NCBI GenBank assembly: GCA_035379625.1
Contig: DAOSVM010000033.1
Span: forward strand, 1-26,683
DNA: 26,683 nt
From: DAOSCP01 sp035379625
GTDB lineage: Bacteria; Bacteroidota; Ignavibacteria; Ignavibacteriales; DAOSCP01
Reading direction: 5' to 3'
The notes below the pieces were generated by a model. That model was not told the DNA's origin. It saw only the letters and a program-made list of their open reading frames with translations, and searched no databases. This document shows positions 24,801 to 26,683 of this stretch, one piece after another. A program made the position numbers and the translations under genes. Each line of letters opens with the position of its first letter. Positions within the stretch are counted from its first letter, which is position 1.

Positions 24801-26683
24801 TTGGAACCAAATTGTAGCAAGTACTCCATCTACTGGTGTTTATAATTGGACAGTTCCTGCTATTGTAACTAATACTTGCGTCATTAAAATTACTGCTAAT
24901 GATAATCCATCTTTTTATGATATTAGTGATAATACTTTTTCAATCAATACAATTTCATTAAATTCACCTAATGGTGGTGAAAATTGGTTATCAGGTAGTG
25001 TACATAATATCACATGGACTAATATTCCAGGTGTAACATCTCTTAATTTATATTATTCATTGGATGGTGGTGCTAGTTGGAGATTATTTAAAACAGGTGT
25101 TAATGCTGCTGCTCAAAGTTATAGTTGGACAATACCAGACTCTGCATCTAATATGGTAAAAATTAAAATTGCTGCTTCTGATAATAGTGCTATATATGAT
25201 ATAAGTGACAATAATTTTACTATTAGTTCACTAAAATTATTAAGTCCTGTAGGTGGTGAAAATTGGATGGCGGGGAATCAATATTATATTCAGTGGGAAG
25301 CACAGTATTTACAATCAATTAAAATTGAATACTCCACCAATGGTGGCACAACATGGATTTCTCCAGAAATTGCAACAGCAGTACCAGCTTCTAATGGTAC
25401 ATATTTATGGACTGTACCAAATAATCCTTCTAATCAAGCGAAAATTCGTATAACAAGTGATAATCCTGTTGATAATTCAATTACAAAATCATCACCTGCA
25501 AATTTCACTATAAGTTCATTGCAAATAACAAATCCAACATCAAGTACAGCTTTCCAAGAAGGTAAGACTAGTACAATCCAATGGAATGCATCTAATATCG
25601 ATTTTGTTAATATTGATGTTACAACAGATAATGGAGTAAATTGGATACCAATTGCTGTAGGGCACCCAGCAAGTTTAGGTAGTTATAATTGGAATGTTCC
25701 AAGTAATTATTCATCTTCAAATTGTAAGATAAGAATTTATGATCAAGCTAACTTTGTAAGATTAGCAACATCGTCAACTTTTAATATTTCCAAATTAAAT
25801 ATTACTAAGCCAATTTCTACTGATAAGTGGTTCTTAGGGACAACAAAAAGAATACAATGGCAAAGTAATAATGTATCTATTGTTAATATATACTATAGCA
25901 CTGATAATGGTGTTACTTGGCCTATAACAATTGCATCAAATTATCCTGCAAATGTTGGATATTATGATTGGGTTGTTTCTGGTTTGGTTACTGCAAATGG
26001 TAAAATAAGAATCGAAAGTGTTGATAAACCTTCTATAACTTCAACTTCTGATGCTTTCCAAACTAGTACAATACAAATTACATCACCTGCCGGTAATGAA
26101 AGTTGGCAAGTTGGTAGTATAAAAAATATAACCTGGAATTATGGCAATATTACCAACATACTAATTTTTTATTCTACAAATGGAACAACTTGGTCACAAA
26201 TAGGTACAGGACCAATAAACGCAGCTTTACAAACATATGCTTGGACAATTCCTGATATTTCGTCAAATTCTGTTAGAATTAAAATAGCAGATGCTAGTGA
26301 TACATCAAGAAATGCAATTTCAAATACATTTAAGATTGGTAAAATAACAGTATTGTATCCTAATGGTAGTGAAAATTTACAGTCAGGAAAATCTTATAAT
26401 ATTACTTGGTCAAGTTATTCCAGCGTTGCAAATGTTAAGATTGAATACTCAACAAATTCGGGAGTAAGTTGGAATGTAATAACACCTTCTGTTCAAGCGT
26501 CATTGGGAACCTTTCCTTGGGTGGTAACCAATATAACTGGTAGTTCGTTCAGAATTAGAGTTTCTGATGCCGATGCAGTTAGTCCAACTGAATTTATCAA
26601 TGATATTTCTGATAATAATTTCTCTGTAAAAAGATTAGATTTAATTTCTCCTGTAGGGGGAGAATTCTTCCAAATTGGTAAAC
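21802..26683 (+). CDS. Giant secreted Kre9/KNH-repeat protein (3' end beyond window)
   Basis: An uninterrupted frame of 1627 codons runs from the ATG at 21802 to the end of the window. After a signal peptide (about residues 1-25, cleavage near LLS-Q) the chain is built entirely of about 93-residue modules. Each reads roughly as SPNGGExW..G....ITW.S, then a strand such as NVxIxYSTNGGxxWxxI, then GSYxWxVP and an IRIxDA strand. These match the Kre9/KNH-like (Ser/Thr-rich, GPI-anchor-type) beta-sandwich family common in large bacterial surface proteins. Asn, Ser and Thr dominate and cysteine is rare. No catalytic domain or type IX C-terminal domain is visible because the end is missing. The most likely role is a long surface fibre or adhesin. 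It is the last gene of the tight cluster begun at 17618. Confidence 0.88.
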   Translation, partial: MKSTFNFFYKLLLFVIINSGYLLSQTLTISSPSLNDTANYGVTKQITWNWTGVSGTVKIELSTNGGTTWSSINANVVNQNGLNSYSWQPGNTPSNNCRIKITSNEYPAISATSNVFVIRSLILLSPSTGNHIQANKTFNILWSSSYLSSLRLEYSTNNGSSWNLIQTGVNPTASPYPWTVPNNIGNQVIVRISDANKSTLDPNCYKQQSGSFSICNLSMVSPNGGEFLLSSNNYNIQWSSTSNISFINLEYSTDNGANWGYIAQNLNASTGSYIWNVTNNTSNNQALIRVTDAQYPNYVYDVSDNPFTIGQLRVNSPNGGGGEGYLAGSTVTISWTSTNISYINIFYTLDNITYVPIALNYDASSGSYDWSIPNGINTDKAKIKIVDVSDPSRYDESNSNFIISTVTLNSVNNNVQTGKTVTLNWVAGSFVGNINITYSVDGGSTYPYTIASNISSSLGTYNWVVPFGITGDNCKVKISSVQYPNIYAISNTFRIAEIQLIYPAGTDGWIAGNNYTITWTKSSNVNNVNIYISTNNGINWSLPITTTSSTSYNYTVNPSFDYNQFKVKVEDATSTEINSENSTGFKVGKITLISPVGGEIWNVGTTKTISWNTTSFINNVRLEYSTNAGTSWNLINIVSAASGSYNWVVPNVSTNNAIIRISDAEVTGIYAQSSTFTIGSITVTYPNGGEAFNVNSNVNITWSALGITNVNLYYSLNGGANWTKIASNITAAGGSYTWNVPDNISSQYLIRISDASDTTYYDNSNGVFRVGKITVIQPTTQKLKQGGTYLIKWSASSNISNVFIYYSTNNGLNWNLIQGNVNAALGQYNWNVPNVTSSQCKIRIEDALSANIYGENSGNFSISYITVSNPNGGESWFSTSTQNITWTSSADVANVKIYVSTNGTTFSSTPIYSGANTGSYSWIVDGSYISQSARIKVEDAINPQITDSSDNVFTITPLRLTAPNTSITLYQGQNYNITWDYDPAKVSSVKIEYSTNGGTSWNQIVASTPSTGVYNWTVPAIVTNTCVIKITANDNPSFYDISDNTFSINTISLNSPNGGENWLSGSVHNITWTNIPGVTSLNLYYSLDGGASWRLFKTGVNAAAQSYSWTIPDSASNMVKIKIAASDNSAIYDISDNNFTISSLKLLSPVGGENWMAGNQYYIQWEAQYLQSIKIEYSTNGGTTWISPEIATAVPASNGTYLWTVPNNPSNQAKIRITSDNPVDNSITKSSPANFTISSLQITNPTSSTAFQEGKTSTIQWNASNIDFVNIDVTTDNGVNWIPIAVGHPASLGSYNWNVPSNYSSSNCKIRIYDQANFVRLATSSTFNISKLNITKPISTDKWFLGTTKRIQWQSNNVSIVNIYYSTDNGVTWPITIASNYPANVGYYDWVVSGLVTANGKIRIESVDKPSITSTSDAFQTSTIQITSPAGNESWQVGSIKNITWNYGNITNILIFYSTNGTTWSQIGTGPINAALQTYAWTIPDISSNSVRIKIADASDTSRNAISNTFKIGKITVLYPNGSENLQSGKSYNITWSSYSSVANVKIEYSTNSGVSWNVITPSVQASLGTFPWVVTNITGSSFRIRVSDADAVSPTEFINDISDNNFSVKRLDLISPVGGEFFQIGK
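21840..21878 (+). repeat. Perfect 13-bp inverted repeat in the signal-peptide codons
   Basis: GTTTGTGATAATA at 21840-21852 is exactly complementary to TATTATCACAAAC at 21866-21878, around a 13-base loop. A second, competing pairing (AATAG at 21853-21857 with CTATT at 21865-21869) is also possible. The hairpin covers codons 13-26 of the repeat protein. It has no T-run after it, so it is not a terminator. It might slow or gate early translation or help control this very long message, or it may be chance. Confidence 0.55.
21877..26683 (+). repeat. Array of 17 complete Kre9/KNH-like protein repeats plus a partial 18th
   Basis: The modules begin near 21877, 22161, 22447, 22733, 23017, 23293, 23569, 23842, 24118, 24394, 24674, 24952, 25231, 25521, 25795, 26070, 26341 and 26635 (partial), an average period of about 280 bases. 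The copies share protein motifs but are well diverged at the DNA level, so the array looks old and functionally maintained, not a recent amplification or an assembly artefact. Repeats 7, 8, 12 and 13 are closest to the consensus; 5, 9, 11 and 14 have lost the NGGE turn. Confidence 0.88.

Noticed and set aside
24413..25453. Small + strand open frames at 24413-24613 and 25253-25453
   Set aside because: They are out of frame within the giant repeat gene, recur because of the repeated sequence, and have no separate start signals or recognisable product.
21877..26683. CRISPR array or assembly-collapsed tandem repeat
   Set aside because: Repeats are about 280 bases, lie within one open frame, and are strongly diverged at DNA level, which fits protein-domain repeats.

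Overview
The window is very AT-rich (by eye about a quarter G+C). Every supportable gene lies on the + strand with almost no intergenic space. It probably comes from an uncultured or little-studied member of the Bacteroidota/Chlorobiota (FCB) group, for example an Ignavibacteria- or Kapabacteria-like lineage. This is inferred from a GldL/GldM-like inner-membrane pair, signal peptides predicted to be cut just before glutamine, a Bat/MoxR operon, and a giant exported Kre9/KNH-repeat protein. No tRNA, rRNA, CRISPR array, insertion sequence or phage gene was seen, and no gene-free stretch exceeds 100 bases.

Region 1 (1-5746) is a chemotaxis operon in the order STAS protein (5' cut off), cheY, cheA, a receptor (MCP) and cheW. 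As read, three consecutive genes are broken: cheY lacks one A in an A-run near 479-483, cheA carries one extra base near 738-744, and the MCP has an in-frame TAG at 2898-2900. The remaining 23.8 kb shows no comparable lesion, so this is either local decay of chemotaxis or a local patch of sequence error.

Region 2 (5800-9733) encodes a hybrid histidine kinase with receiver and HPt domains, a free receiver-domain protein, and a four-helix membrane protein of unknown function. All are packed 2-13 bases apart and lead into the next region. Region 3 (9747-14334) is a compact Bat-type operon: MoxR ATPase, DUF58 protein, a short BatD-like membrane protein, and two membrane-anchored von Willebrand factor A proteins (BatA and BatB types). 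Most junctions are overlaps. A secreted GH13 debranching-type amylase (14357-16390) follows.

Region 4 (16403-26683, running off the end) is the most interesting part. A two-helix GldL-like protein and a short single-helix GldM-like protein resemble the stator/rotor pair of the proton-driven type IX secretion and gliding motor. They are followed by a clear intrinsic terminator, then a second transcription unit: a secreted Ig-like periplasmic protein, two predicted outer-membrane beta-barrel proteins ending in phenylalanine, and an exported protein of more than 1600 residues with 17 complete Kre9/KNH-like repeats plus the start of an 18th. I propose, as inference, that this is a minimal or divergent GldLM-like motor linked to outer-membrane partners and a large surface fibre.
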